From Sphaerisporangium fuscum (GTDB lineage Bacteria; Actinomycetota; Actinomycetes; Streptosporangiales; Streptosporangiaceae): a stretch of 64,000 nt of DNA. A program made the position numbers and the translations under genes. Below, one piece after another: positions 41,701 through 50,343 of the stretch (the first letter of the stretch is position 1; each line of letters starts with the position of its first letter). The stretch is from positions 211,450-275,449 of the forward strand of contig NZ_JAHDTF010000014.1 in NCBI RefSeq assembly GCF_018531465.1, in the 5' to 3' direction. The notes under the pieces were generated by a model. The model did not search any database. It saw nothing but the letters and a program-made list of their open reading frames with translations, and had not been told where the DNA came from.

Positions 41701-41798
41701 AGTGGCACCCAGTTGAACCCCGAGCAGAACCGGGTGGTCCCGGGTTGGTTGTCCAGGCCTCTGCCTGAGCCACGGGGCCCTCCGTGGCCGCCGCCGCT

Positions 41799-43055
41799 CT
41801 ACTTACCTGGCGGGTCGATGAGCAGCTGCGCGATGAAGAGGAGCAACGAAAAGGCGAGCCCGCCGAGGAGACCGGCCCAGAACAGCGCCCGGTCTGCGTC
41901 AGCCTTGACGGGGATCGACACGAGCAGGGCCGTCATGGGCCGCTCACAGGTCAGCCAGCGAAGCCCCGGACCGTCGAGTGGAGGGGCCACGGCTTCCAGC
42001 CGATCCACCGGCCCCAGCGGCCCCAGGTCGACTGTGCAGTCGGCGCCGACGCCGACTGCCGTCCCGAAGCCACGAGGCGAACCGTTGTCGAAGTCCCGGA
42101 GCACGTCGGCGAAGTCCTTCTTGCCAACGGTCCACACCCTGAGCGGGGGGATACTGAGGGCCATCCAGCTCCCCTGCCGCATCACGGTCGGTCCAGCCAG
42201 CGGCCATCCGACGGTTCCATACAGCCAGCTGGGTTCCTGCCCGTCGGCGATGCGTCCAGGACAGGCGGATCCGCGAACCAACATCGCCCCTGCGGTACGG
42301 CGCCAGGTGTTCCCTTCGATTTCGACTCCCTGGTTGATGAGCAGTGGCGTGGGAGGCGCCAGGCTCGCGGAGCCATACAGCTCTACCATGTAGGGGACGC
42401 ACGTGGGTCTCCGCGCACGCGGGTGTATCCGCAAGTAGAGCCGTGCGCCGGAGTAGTCGGCGGTCAGGTTCATCCGGGCGGTGACCGATTGTGGCTCGAT
42501 TCGCCAGACGTCGGGGGGGACGTACACCGTCACGGAGCCTGCGGACGTCAGCCGGGGCGGCTGCACGGTCGCGACGATGTACCGGTTCCACCCGAAGTAC
42601 GTCGCGGCGGCGCTGATCGTGAGCAACAGTGCGACGATGCCGTACAGCCATCTGGGACGACCCGCCCGCGGCGCCTTGGGAGGCTCTTCCGGCGACGGGG
42701 CAGCCTTGAATCGTCGTCCGACGGCAGCCATGGTGCCGTCGGGCTCCTCATCCGTTGGCGGCCCCGACCGTACCACCGCATAGTGGTCGGCCAGCCGGGC
42801 GGCCGCACCGGCCACCGTCACCGCGTAGGTGCACAGCCGGCGGCCCCGCGCGCTGGGATGCGGGCTGGTCCACCAGATCCGGGAGCCGTCGGTGAAGGCC
42901 ATCAGGCGGTGCCCCAAACAGATCACCGTGACACCTCCGGCGGCCCCCACCACGGTAGGGATGTCGCGCGAGGCCAGTTCACCGGCCAGGCGCTTGCCTA
43001 ACGGGTGCGACACGAGGTGATCGTAGAACTCTGCCTCACCCCTGTCTCGGGGCAT
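41799..43055 (-). CDS. Membrane protein, hypothetical
   Basis: A 418-residue protein. A soluble N-terminal 130 residues (DIPTVVGAAGGVTVICLGHR) ends in a Pro-rich linker. A membrane helix (WLYGIVALLLTISAAATYFG), an exported beta-rich region of about 210 residues with Cys pairs (RPTCVPYMVELYG, GSACPGRIADG, GADCTVDLG, WLTCERPMTA) and a C-terminal hairpin of membrane helices (ALFWAGLLGGLAFSLLLFIA) follow. The family is not recognised. Paired Cys suggest two disulfides outside the membrane. Confidence 0.65.
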   Translation of the reverse strand: MPRDRGEAEFYDHLVSHPLGKRLAGELASRDIPTVVGAAGGVTVICLGHRLMAFTDGSRIWWTSPHPSARGRRLCTYAVTVAGAAARLADHYAVVRSGPPTDEEPDGTMAAVGRRFKAAPSPEEPPKAPRAGRPRWLYGIVALLLTISAAATYFGWNRYIVATVQPPRLTSAGSVTVYVPPDVWRIEPQSVTARMNLTADYSGARLYLRIHPRARRPTCVPYMVELYGSASLAPPTPLLINQGVEIEGNTWRRTAGAMLVRGSACPGRIADGQEPSWLYGTVGWPLAGPTVMRQGSWMALSIPPLRVWTVGKKDFADVLRDFDNGSPRGFGTAVGVGADCTVDLGPLGPVDRLEAVAPPLDGPGLRWLTCERPMTALLVSIPVKADADRALFWAGLLGGLAFSLLLFIAQLLIDPPGK

Positions 43056-43277
43056 CTGGAAATATCCTCGCCCTGTGTGTGGTCCCCCGTAGTTCCACCG
43101 CGAATCCAGCAGACAAGGCCCTCCGCTCGGGTCCGTGCGACCAGGTGAAAAGTAGCTCTATGTGGTGCCTCATGGTCGTACGTAGCCGTCACGACTTCTC
43201 GAAACCGATCAGTAGCCGACTGATTACAGATCATGTTTCTTCCGACCTTCTACACGGATCGGGAGAAAGGCCGGGCG

Positions 43278-43770
43278 ATGCGGCGGGAGTGGGAGCGGGA
43301 AGACCTCATCGAGTGCTGGACGCTGGATGAGGACGAGTTCGCCCTGGTGGGTAACAAGACCGGGGCGACGCGGCTGGGCTTTGGTCTGTTGCTGAAGTTC
43401 TTCGGTCTGGAGGGCAGGTTCCCGCGGCGGGAGGACGTGCCCAAACCCGCGGTGGACTTCATCGCCGGTCAGGTCAAGGTCGCTCCGGAGCTGTTCGGCC
43501 AGTTCGACTTCGTCTCCCGGCAGGTGGCCAGCCACCGCAAGCAGATCCGGGAGTTCTACCAGTTCCAGACGATCATGGTCGGCGATGAGGACAAGCTGAT
43601 CGTCTGGATGGCCGAGGAGATCTGCCCGGTGGATACCTCGCGGGACCGGCTGCGGTCGGCGTTTGTGACGCGGTACCGGCAGGAGAAGATCGAGCCGCCC
43701 ACGCCGGGACAGGCCGAGCGGCTGCTGGGCGCGGCCGAGCCCCGTCCCATCTGCCCACCGTTCCGACCTG
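43278..43770 (+). mobile_element. Tn3-family transposase, N-terminal fragment
   Basis: The frame opens MRREWEREDLIECWTLDEDE and continues LVGNKTGATRLGFGLLLKFF, QVASHRKQIREFYQFQTIMV and RPICPP: the N-terminal (DUF4158) part of a Tn3 transposase. Similarity ends after about 160 residues and the DDE catalytic half is absent. The frame then drifts into the 3' end of the next gene, read antisense. It is dead. Confidence 0.75.
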
Positions 43771-43899
43771 CAGCCCAAGACCGATCCTGTGATGATCAGC
43801 GCGCTTGCGCGCGATCAGATCCAGCGCGGTGGCCAGTGCGACCGGTTCGGGCTGATGGGCTGCGAGCAGTTACGCCGGCTCGCAGCGTTACAGCCGTGG

Positions 43900-44907
43900 T
43901 CACTGGTGTTGAGCGCGCGCAGTAGCCGCTGGGCGGCTACGCGCTACGGCCTGGGCGATGACCGTGCCGACAGCGGCGTCCTCGGCACCCAGGCCGGTCA
44001 GGTCGGCGACGGTGATCTGGTCGTCGCTTGTACGGCCGGGGACCCGGCCGGCGAGGACATCGCCGAGCGCCACCACGGTGGCGCTGTCAAGGACCGTTTT
44101 GGTGGCGTACTGCAGCTCGCCGACCCGGCGGCACTGAGCGAGGTCGTCTGCTGCGATCAGCCCCGTTGCCGTCAGCACGGAGGCAGCAAGCTCCCGTTTG
44201 CCGTCCATGTCCGCTCCGATGGCGGTCACATGTGTACCGGGCTTGAGCCACTCGCCGAACAGGTGGGGCTTGCGAGAGGGCGTCGCGGTGGTGATGATGT
44301 CCGCGCCTTCCACGGCCTGTTGAACGGAGTCAGTTACGGTGACCTTCCAGGTGTGCAGTTCGCGCATCCGGGTCGCGAAGGCCTCCGCCCGTTCTTTGTT
44401 CGGCCCGTACACCCGTACCTGGGTCGGCTTGCGCAACTCCAACAGGGCCCGCAGCTGCAAGGCACCCTGGATCCCCGGCCCGATCACAGCGACGACGTCC
44501 GCGTCCTTGCGTGCCAGGGCGTCGGAGGCGAGAGCTCCGGCCGCTGCGGTACGGACATCGGTTAGGTAACCGTTGTCCAAGGCGATCACTACCGGGTAAC
44601 CGGTCTGGGCGTCGGCGATGACACTCAAACCGGACGAGACGGGGATGCCGGCCTGGGAATTGGCGTAAAACCCGGTCGCGAGCTTGGCCGCGAAATGCGT
44701 GGAACCGTGAAGGTAGCCGCCCTTGATGTGCACTTCGCCGCGCACCTGGGGGATCTCCAAGTGCCATGGGTCGGGCTGGGTGACATGTCCGGCCGCCTGC
44801 GCGATCAGGGCCTGGCGGGTGACGGCGATCGCATCGGGCAGCCGCAGGAGCTCGCGCACCCGCGCCTCATCGAGTACGACGGGCGCCGGGATGATGACGT
44901 CAGTCAT
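43900..44907 (-). CDS. Ornithine cyclodeaminase/mu-crystallin-family protein
   Basis: A 335-residue NAD(P)-binding enzyme of the ornithine cyclodeaminase family. Seen: FAAKLATGFYANSQAGIPVS with the substrate Lys, LTDVRTAAAGALASDALARK, the Rossmann loop AVIGPGIQGALQLRALLELR, and TATPSRKPHLFGEWLKPGTH. Relatives include ketimine reductases, SbnB, EutC and true cyclodeaminases; residues visible do not decide. The start overlaps the dehydratase-like gene by eight bases, so the pair works together, recalling EutB-EutC of ectoine degradation. It lies between Tn3 relics. Confidence 0.82.
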   Translation of the reverse strand: MTDVIIPAPVVLDEARVRELLRLPDAIAVTRQALIAQAAGHVTQPDPWHLEIPQVRGEVHIKGGYLHGSTHFAAKLATGFYANSQAGIPVSSGLSVIADAQTGYPVVIALDNGYLTDVRTAAAGALASDALARKDADVVAVIGPGIQGALQLRALLELRKPTQVRVYGPNKERAEAFATRMRELHTWKVTVTDSVQQAVEGADIITTATPSRKPHLFGEWLKPGTHVTAIGADMDGKRELAASVLTATGLIAADDLAQCRRVGELQYATKTVLDSATVVALGDVLAGRVPGRTSDDQITVADLTGLGAEDAAVGTVIAQAVARSRPAATARAQHQ

Positions 44908-45844
44908 GGGTCAAGGCCTTCGCGAAGGTGCCGGCGGTGATGTTGCGGCCGGACAGGACGACGACAAGACGCCCGCTGATCTCGACCTTTCCAGCGAGTA
45001 CGGCAGCGACTCCGCAGGCGCCGGAGCCCTCGGCGACCAACCCATGCTCGGTGAACAGCCAGCGCAAGGCCGCATGGATCTCTGCGTCCGTCACCGCTGT
45101 CAACGCGACCGACCCCGCGCCGATCAGACCGGGCGTCACGCAACCGGCCTCGATGTTTCCGATAATGCCGTCAGCGATGCTGTCGCCGACCTCGACCTCG
45201 GTGATCCGACCGGTAGCGACCGCGGTTGAGACAGCCCGCGACACGCTCGACTCCACCCCGACGATTCGCACGTCGCCGCGCTCACGCGCCCATAGGCTCA
45301 GTCCCCCGACCAGCCCGCCGCCACCCACCGGTACGACCACCGTCAGCGGCCCTATCACCTGATCGTCCAGTTCCTTGCCGATGGTCGCCTGCCCGGCGAT
45401 CACGTGCGGGTCGTTGTAGGCCGAAACGTAGCGGCCCGGCAGCGACAAGGCGTGCTGCTCCGCGTCATCGAAATAACGACCGTGCTGGACGAGGGTGACC
45501 GGGTATGACTTGATCTTCGCGACCTTCGCGGGTGAGGCCGTCTCGGCGACGACCACGGTGACATCGGCCGCTGTCTGTGACGCGGCGTAGGCCATGGCCA
45601 ATCCATGGTTTCCAGCGCTCGCCGTGACCGCTTTCACCTGCGCAGGCAGCCCGGCCAAGGCCGCCAGCGCCCCCCTGACCTTGAACGACCCTGTCGGCTG
45701 GAAGATCTCAAGCTTCAACAAGGCACCCGACGCCAGGGGCGACGGCACCACAGGAGTAGGAGTCAACGCCCCACGAACGGTGATCCAGGCAGTCTCCACG
45801 TCCTGTGGCTCCGGTGAACGCACAGCGCGTGCGGCAACGGGCAC
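44900..45844 (-). CDS. Threonine/serine dehydratase-like PLP enzyme
   Basis: A 314-residue fold-type II PLP enzyme. The PLP Lys is in EIFQPTGSFKVRGALAALAG; SAGNHGLAMAYAASQTA gives the substrate loop; VVPVGGGGLVGGLSLWARER the phosphate loop; and VAEGSGACGVAAVL a late conserved stretch. It resembles threonine dehydratase, serine racemase and EutB. GTG 45844 is chosen for GGAGGGGG about nine bases upstream; a longer frame to 45919 is Arg-rich. It forms an operon with the cyclodeaminase-like gene and is divergent from the XRE-cupin regulator. Substrate not certain. Confidence 0.83.
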   Translation of the reverse strand: MPVAARAVRSPEPQDVETAWITVRGALTPTPVVPSPLASGALLKLEIFQPTGSFKVRGALAALAGLPAQVKAVTASAGNHGLAMAYAASQTAADVTVVVAETASPAKVAKIKSYPVTLVQHGRYFDDAEQHALSLPGRYVSAYNDPHVIAGQATIGKELDDQVIGPLTVVVPVGGGGLVGGLSLWARERGDVRIVGVESSVSRAVSTAVATGRITEVEVGDSIADGIIGNIEAGCVTPGLIGAGSVALTAVTDAEIHAALRWLFTEHGLVAEGSGACGVAAVLAGKVEISGRLVVVLSGRNITAGTFAKALTHD

Positions 45845-45879
45845 GATGCCCCCTCCTTTGACGATCGGACGAGGCCACA

Positions 45880-45890
45880 AAAGAGTCTTT
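45880..45890. promoter_or_regulatory. Short palindrome in the divergent promoter
   Basis: AAAGA-G-TCTTT at 45880-45890 is a perfect inverted repeat between the dehydratase-like gene and the XRE-cupin gene. TATATT at 45936-45941 is a -10-like box that would start RNA at about the regulator ATG (45948), giving a leaderless message. Both are candidate elements for autoregulation. Confidence 0.35.
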
Positions 45891-45947
45891 CGCCGAGAAA
45901 CCCGGGCAGGCGCTCGCATTGCCCAGAGTGCGCAGTATATTATCCAT

Positions 45948-46526
45948 ATGTCAAGTCATGGCAGCTCTCCTGAGATCGCCGCGGCGGTCGCGCGCAATCT
46001 GCGCACTCGCCGGACTGATCGCAGCATGACCTTGGTAGAGCTGGCCGAACGATCCGGCGTGAGTCGCCGAATGCTCACCCTCATCGAAAAAGGCGAGGCT
46101 AACCCGAGCCTGGGCACTCTAGAGCGCATCGGCCGAGCGCTCGGCCTCACATTGGCGACACTGGTAGACGACAAGAGACCGGGACGAATACGCCTTATCG
46201 CCCCCGAGGCAATGCTCACCCCCTGGCGATCAGAAGAAGGCTACGGCCGCATCGCGGTCACTGGCCCGGGCGCCGTCGAACTCTGGGACTGGCGGCTGGA
46301 CCCCGGCGATCGCTACGACGCCGAACCAGACCCCACCGGCGCCTACGAGATGATCCTGGTCACCTCCGGGTGCCTCACCCTAGAACTCGCCGGCGATCGC
46401 TACAGCCTGCCCACCGGGCATGCTGCCCGTTTTCCCAGCGATCGCCACTATGCCTACATCAACGAGAACGCCGATCCAGTGCGGTTCACCCGCAATACCC
46501 TCCCGCCGCCTATCCCCGCCTCATAG
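45948..46526 (+). CDS. XRE-family regulator with cupin domain
   Basis: A 192-residue regulator. N-terminal XRE helix-turn-helix: MTLVELAERSGVSRRMLTLI and EKGEANPSLGTLERIGRALG; C-terminal cupin: YEMILVTSGCLTLELAGDRY with SLPTGHAARFPSDRHYAY. This type binds a small metabolite in the cupin and regulates catabolic or transport genes. ATG 45948 is chosen over a far upstream start because TATATT seven bases before it suggests leaderless transcription. It probably controls the divergent dehydratase/cyclodeaminase pair. Confidence 0.87.
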   Translation: MSSHGSSPEIAAAVARNLRTRRTDRSMTLVELAERSGVSRRMLTLIEKGEANPSLGTLERIGRALGLTLATLVDDKRPGRIRLIAPEAMLTPWRSEEGYGRIAVTGPGAVELWDWRLDPGDRYDAEPDPTGAYEMILVTSGCLTLELAGDRYSLPTGHAARFPSDRHYAYINENADPVRFTRNTLPPPIPAS

Positions 46527-46628
46527 TGCCTTCAACGGCCGGCCTACGCCGTGCGGCGGGCTGGCCGCAAGGTCAGTACCGCGGCCCGACCCAACCCAGC
46601 CGCCATCTGAGGCATTGTTCGAGGTAGG

Positions 46629-46790
46629 TCAGGCTGTCGATCTGCCTGCGGGTGTGGTGGTGTCGAGGTGCCGGTAGATGGTGGGCCGGGTGACGCCGAA
46701 TTCGTCGGCGATCTGCTGGACGGTATAGCGGCGTTCGCCGTAGGGGCCGTCCGTCGTACACCTGGCGTGCCTTGCACACCTGTCCTGGGC
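46629..46790 (-). mobile_element. Resolvase (serine recombinase) C-terminal fragment
   Basis: The minus frame ending at 46629 reads GERRYTVQQIADEFGVTRPT followed by IYRHLDTTTPAGR: the Hin-like DNA-binding tail of a Tn3 resolvase. A frameshift separates it from upstream pieces (QVCKARQVYDGRP). The catalytic domain is gone. With the Tn3 transposase fragment at 43278 it brackets the intervening genes. The remainder of the 46527-46864 gap has a GC-rich imperfect hairpin but no gene. Confidence 0.6.
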
Positions 46791-46864
46791 GCCTGCATTG
46801 ACAGGCAGAGGTCCGGCCAACCAACCCGGGGCCTCTGATGAGCGCAGGTGAGCGGCATATTCGT

Positions 46865-47875
46865 TCACCCCCCTTCCTGGACGCGGTCGGCCGCCGCGGC
46901 GGCGTAGCGGCAGGCCAGGTGCGCGAAGGCGGCCTTGAGTTCGGCCGGCCCGATGACCTCGATGTCGGCGTCGAACCGGCCGATGGCGGCGGCCAGGCCG
47001 GGCCACGACCACGAGCCCAGGACCAGCCGGCAGCGGTCCGGGCCGAGTTCCTCGACGATCCCGTCGCGGGTGTAGCGGGAGACGACGGCGGCGGGGAGGT
47101 CGAGGATCACCTCGCCCTGGCAGGGCCAGCCGCCGGAGCCGCCGGAGCCCTGGAACCTGCTGGTCACGAAGGCGGCCACGTTCCCGTCGGGCACCTCACG
47201 CGGGGGGAATCGCGGGCCCGTCGGGGTGCGCGGAATGATCCGGTCGGCGCGGAAGGTGCGCCAGTCGTCGCGGTCGAGGTCCCAGGCGACGAGATACCAG
47301 CGCCCGCCCCAGGTGACGAGGTGGTGGGGCTGCACCCGGCGCGGTGGCGCCACGGCGGGCTCGTCCTCGCCGGCCCCCGGAGGGGACGCGGGGGCGTAGT
47401 CGAATCGCAGCACCTCGCGGGCGTGGACGGCGGTGTTGAGCGTCATGAGCAGGCTGCCGTCGACCTGTGGGTCCTGCCGGGTCGCGGGCCGCTCGACGGC
47501 GGTGACCCGCAGGGTGTCGATGCGGCGGCGCAGCCGCGCGGGCATGACCTGCCGGACGGTGTTCAGCGCACGGGCCGCGGCCTCCTCGATGCCGGCGCCG
47601 GTGGTGGCGGCGATCTGGAGTGCGACGGCGAGGGCGACGGCCTGGTCGTCGTCGAACAGCAACGGGGGCAGTTCCGTCCCGGCGTCCAGCCGGTACCCCC
47701 CGTCGGGCCCTTTGGTTGCCACTATCGGGTAGCCGAGTTCGCGCAGGCGGTCGACATCGCGGCGCACGGTGCGCGGGCTGATGTTCAGCCGCTCGGCCAG
47801 CAGCGCCCCCGGCCAGTCGCGGCGCGCCTGGAGCAGCGAGAGCAGCGACAGCAGCCGCGCTGAGGTTTTCGGCAT
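46865..47875 (-). CDS. WYL-domain transcriptional regulator
   Basis: A 336-residue regulator: N-terminal helix-turn-helix_11 (LLAERLNISPRTVRRDVDRL), a central WYL domain (VQPHHLVTWGGRWYLVAWDL, with WYLVAWD the WYL motif) and a C-terminal extension (LAAAIGRFDADIEVIGPAEL). WYL domains bind nucleic acid or nucleotide ligands. ATG 47875 starts at MPKTSARLL. It is divergent from the PhnB-type gene with 176 bp between, so that gene is its likely target. Confidence 0.88.
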   Translation of the reverse strand: MPKTSARLLSLLSLLQARRDWPGALLAERLNISPRTVRRDVDRLRELGYPIVATKGPDGGYRLDAGTELPPLLFDDDQAVALAVALQIAATTGAGIEEAAARALNTVRQVMPARLRRRIDTLRVTAVERPATRQDPQVDGSLLMTLNTAVHAREVLRFDYAPASPPGAGEDEPAVAPPRRVQPHHLVTWGGRWYLVAWDLDRDDWRTFRADRIIPRTPTGPRFPPREVPDGNVAAFVTSRFQGSGGSGGWPCQGEVILDLPAAVVSRYTRDGIVEELGPDRCRLVLGSWSWPGLAAAIGRFDADIEVIGPAELKAAFAHLACRYAAAAADRVQEGG

Positions 47876-48051
47876 GAGACCAATATTGCCGCGAGAAGCG
47901 GACAAACCCTGGCCGCTTCCCCTGCGACTGTGGTCACCGAGCAGGGCCGGGCGAGCCGATCCTCGTGACCGTCGTCCGTGGCGGCGATCCCCGCCGGCGC
48001 GGCGAGCCAGCCCTGCCGCCGGAAACCACCCGAACAAGATGAGGAGCGAAC

Positions 48052-48477
48052 ATGTCCGTCAACGCCGTTACCCACCTGAACTTCCGGGGTGACGCCCGCG
48101 AGGCGCTCACGTTCTACCAGTCCGTGTTCGGCGGGGACGTGGCCGTGGTCACCTACAAGGACGCCGGAAACCTCCAGGACCCGTCCGACGCCGACCGGGT
48201 GATGTGGGGCCAGGTGGCCGCCGGCAACGGTTTTCGCGTGATGGCCTACGACGTGCCCTCGCACCTGCCGTGGAACCAGGGCGAGAACGCGTTCTTCCTC
48301 TCCCTGCGGGGCGAGACCGCCGAAGAGATCACCGCGTACTGGGAGAAGCTGTCCGACGGTTCGGCCATCCTGCGGCCGCTGGGCCCCGCGCAGTGGGCGC
48401 CCCTCTACGGGATGCTGAAGGACCGCTTCGGCGTCACCTGGGTCGTCGACGTCGTCGGCGAATACAACGCGTCCTGA
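48052..48477 (+). CDS. PhnB/VOC-type protein
   Basis: A 141-residue VOC-superfamily protein of PhnB type: VTHLNFRGDAREALTFYQSV opens, followed by GGDVAVVTYKDAG, and FGVTWVVDVVGEY closes. PhnB-type proteins often lack metal ligands and are of unclear function, though some are 3-demethylubiquinone-methyltransferase-like. GAGGAGC precedes the ATG. It is divergent from the WYL regulator and followed by a strong hairpin. Confidence 0.8.
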   Translation: MSVNAVTHLNFRGDAREALTFYQSVFGGDVAVVTYKDAGNLQDPSDADRVMWGQVAAGNGFRVMAYDVPSHLPWNQGENAFFLSLRGETAEEITAYWEKLSDGSAILRPLGPAQWAPLYGMLKDRFGVTWVVDVVGEYNAS

Positions 48478-48487
48478 ACGCCGGAGC

Positions 48488-48513
48488 CCGGGCGGCGGGT
48501 GTCCGCCGCCCGG
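48488..48513. terminator. Terminator hairpin
   Basis: CCGGGCGGCGG at 48488-48498 and CCGCCGCCCGG at 48503-48513 form an 11-pair perfect stem with a four-base loop, eleven bases after the PhnB-type stop. Confidence 0.7.
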
Positions 48514-48586
48514 CCGGCGCTCGGCTGACGACGTTCGACACGGGCCTGACAGGCCGGTACACCACTCCAAAGCAAGGACGTAAGCA

Positions 48587-49118
48587 GTGAAGACGCGCGC
48601 GCTGGGCCGGACCGGGATCCAGGTCAGCCCCTACTGCCTGGGCACCATGATGTTCGGGCGGGCCGGCAACCCCGACCACGACGACTGCGTCCGCATCGTC
48701 CACCGGGCGCTGGACGCCGGGATCAACTTCATCGACACCGCCGACGTGTACGGACCCCACGGGGAGTCCGAGGAGATCGTCGGCAAGGCTCTCAAGGGCC
48801 GGCGCGACGACGTCGTACTGGCCACCAAGGTCAACGGCATGATGGGTGAGGACCCCAACCGTGACCCACCTGGCGATGGCCTTCGCGATCACCCATCCCG
48901 GCGTCACCTCGGCCATCATCGGGCCGCGCACCATGGAGCATCTGGAGGATCTGCTGGCCGGCGCCGCGGCCACCCTCGACGACGAGGTCCTCGACCGCAT
49001 CGACCGGATCGTGGCGCCCGGGACCGACCTCGGGCCGCTGGACGTGTCCTACACCCCGCCCGACCTCACCAGCCCGGCGCTACGCCGCCGGCCGGCCGGC
49101 GAGCGCGCCGCGGCGTGA
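48587..49118 (+). pseudogene. Aldo/keto reductase with internal deletion
   Basis: GTG 48587 opens a normal aldo/keto reductase N-terminus: RALGRTGIQVSPYCLGTMMF, DAGINFIDTADVYG with the catalytic Asp and Tyr, and LATKVNGMMGEDPN with the Lys. At about 48860 the frame changes and jumps to the C-terminal sequence LAMAFAITHPGVTSAIIGPR with LEDLLAGAAATLDDEVLDRI. About 150-170 residues of the barrel are missing and the two halves are in different frames. It is probably an inactive deletion remnant; part of the C-terminal frame (48846-49118) could still be expressed. Confidence 0.75.
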
Positions 49119-49122
49119 CCCG

Positions 49123-50223
49123 ATGACCGTTCTGGACACCCGATCCCTCAACCGCGCGACGCTGGCCCGGCAGTTGCTGCTGGACCGCGCCGACCTGCCG
49201 GTGCTCGACGCCGTCGCCCACCTCGGCGGCATGCAGGCTCAGGAGCCGCAGGAACCGTTCGTCGGGCTGTGGTCGCGGCTGCGCGCGTTCGACCCGGCGG
49301 TGCTCTCGGACCTGCTGACCGGGCGGCGCGTGGTGCGGACCCATCTCATGCGCCGCACCGTCCACCTCCTCACCGCCGAGGACGTCCTGGCCTGGCGGGC
49401 CCGTCACGACGCGATGCTGCGCCAGCGGGTGCTCGGGACCTACCGCCGCGAGCTCGAGGGGGTGGATCTCGACGAGCTCGCCGCGGCGGGCCGGGTGGTG
49501 ATGGCCGACGGCGAGCCGCGCACGATGACCGAGCTCACGCGGGCCCTCGCCGGGCGATGGCCTGCACCGGCACCGCGGGCGCTGGGCGAGATGCTGATCG
49601 CCGCCCTGGTCCCGGTGGCGCAGCTGCCCCCGCGGGGGCTGTGGCGCGCGAAGGCGGGGGTGCGCAACGTGCTGCTGTCCTCGTGGCTGGGGCGCGAGAT
49701 CGACCCACCGGCGCCCGACGGCGCCGATCCGGTCGGCCAGGCGCTGGCCCGGCGCTATCTGGCCGCGTTCGGCCCCGCGGCCGTGGCCGACCTGCGCGCC
49801 TGGAGCGGCCTGGCCGGCCTGCCGGCCGCGGTGGCCGCGATACGCCAGGAGCTGGTGACCTTCCGCGACGAGCGCGGCCGTGAGCTGGTCGATCTCCCCG
49901 GCGCGCCACGTCCCGATCCCGGCACCCCGGCCCCGGTGCGGTTCCTGCCGGCGTTCGACAACGCGATCCTCGGCTACCAGGACCGCGGCCGGATCATCGA
50001 CGACGCTCATCGCGGCCTGTCGGTCGCGGGCGAGCGTGTCGTGCTGGTCGACGGCCGGGTCTCCGCGACCTGGAACGTCGAGGCGGGCACCGTGGTCGTC
50101 ACCCCGCTGCGGCGTTTCTCCCGGGCCGAGCGCACCGCCGTCGCCGAGGAGGGCGAGGAGCTGGCGTCGTTCCTCTCCGAGGAGGAGAGCCGGCGCGTAC
50201 GGGTGGCCGCGTCTCCCCCGTGA
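49123..50223 (+). CDS. Winged-helix protein, AlkZ-like DNA glycosylase family
   Basis: A 366-residue HTH_42/DUF1006 protein. Near the N-terminus HLGGMQAQEPQEPFVGLWSR contains a Gln-x-Gln motif (QAQ), the catalytic signature of AlkZ-type glycosylases that unhook bulky natural-product DNA adducts. Seen further: LMRRTVHLLTAEDVLAWRAR and LPAFDNAILGYQDRGRIIDD, the family's second signature. It would work in the cytoplasm on DNA. ATG 49123 is five bases after the reductase stop. Members in actinomycetes often give self-resistance, but no such cluster is seen here. Family call from motifs by eye. Confidence 0.72.
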   Translation: MTVLDTRSLNRATLARQLLLDRADLPVLDAVAHLGGMQAQEPQEPFVGLWSRLRAFDPAVLSDLLTGRRVVRTHLMRRTVHLLTAEDVLAWRARHDAMLRQRVLGTYRRELEGVDLDELAAAGRVVMADGEPRTMTELTRALAGRWPAPAPRALGEMLIAALVPVAQLPPRGLWRAKAGVRNVLLSSWLGREIDPPAPDGADPVGQALARRYLAAFGPAAVADLRAWSGLAGLPAAVAAIRQELVTFRDERGRELVDLPGAPRPDPGTPAPVRFLPAFDNAILGYQDRGRIIDDAHRGLSVAGERVVLVDGRVSATWNVEAGTVVVTPLRRFSRAERTAVAEEGEELASFLSEEESRRVRVAASPP

Positions 50224-50343
50224 TCCCCGCTGCTCACCCGGCGGCGTGTACGGGGAGAATGTGGAGCTCCGGGTTGACCTTTCCCCAGGGTGAAGCCGCA
50301 GCATCGTCGGCACCGGCCGCGGTGGCCGGGACGAGGAGGAGTG

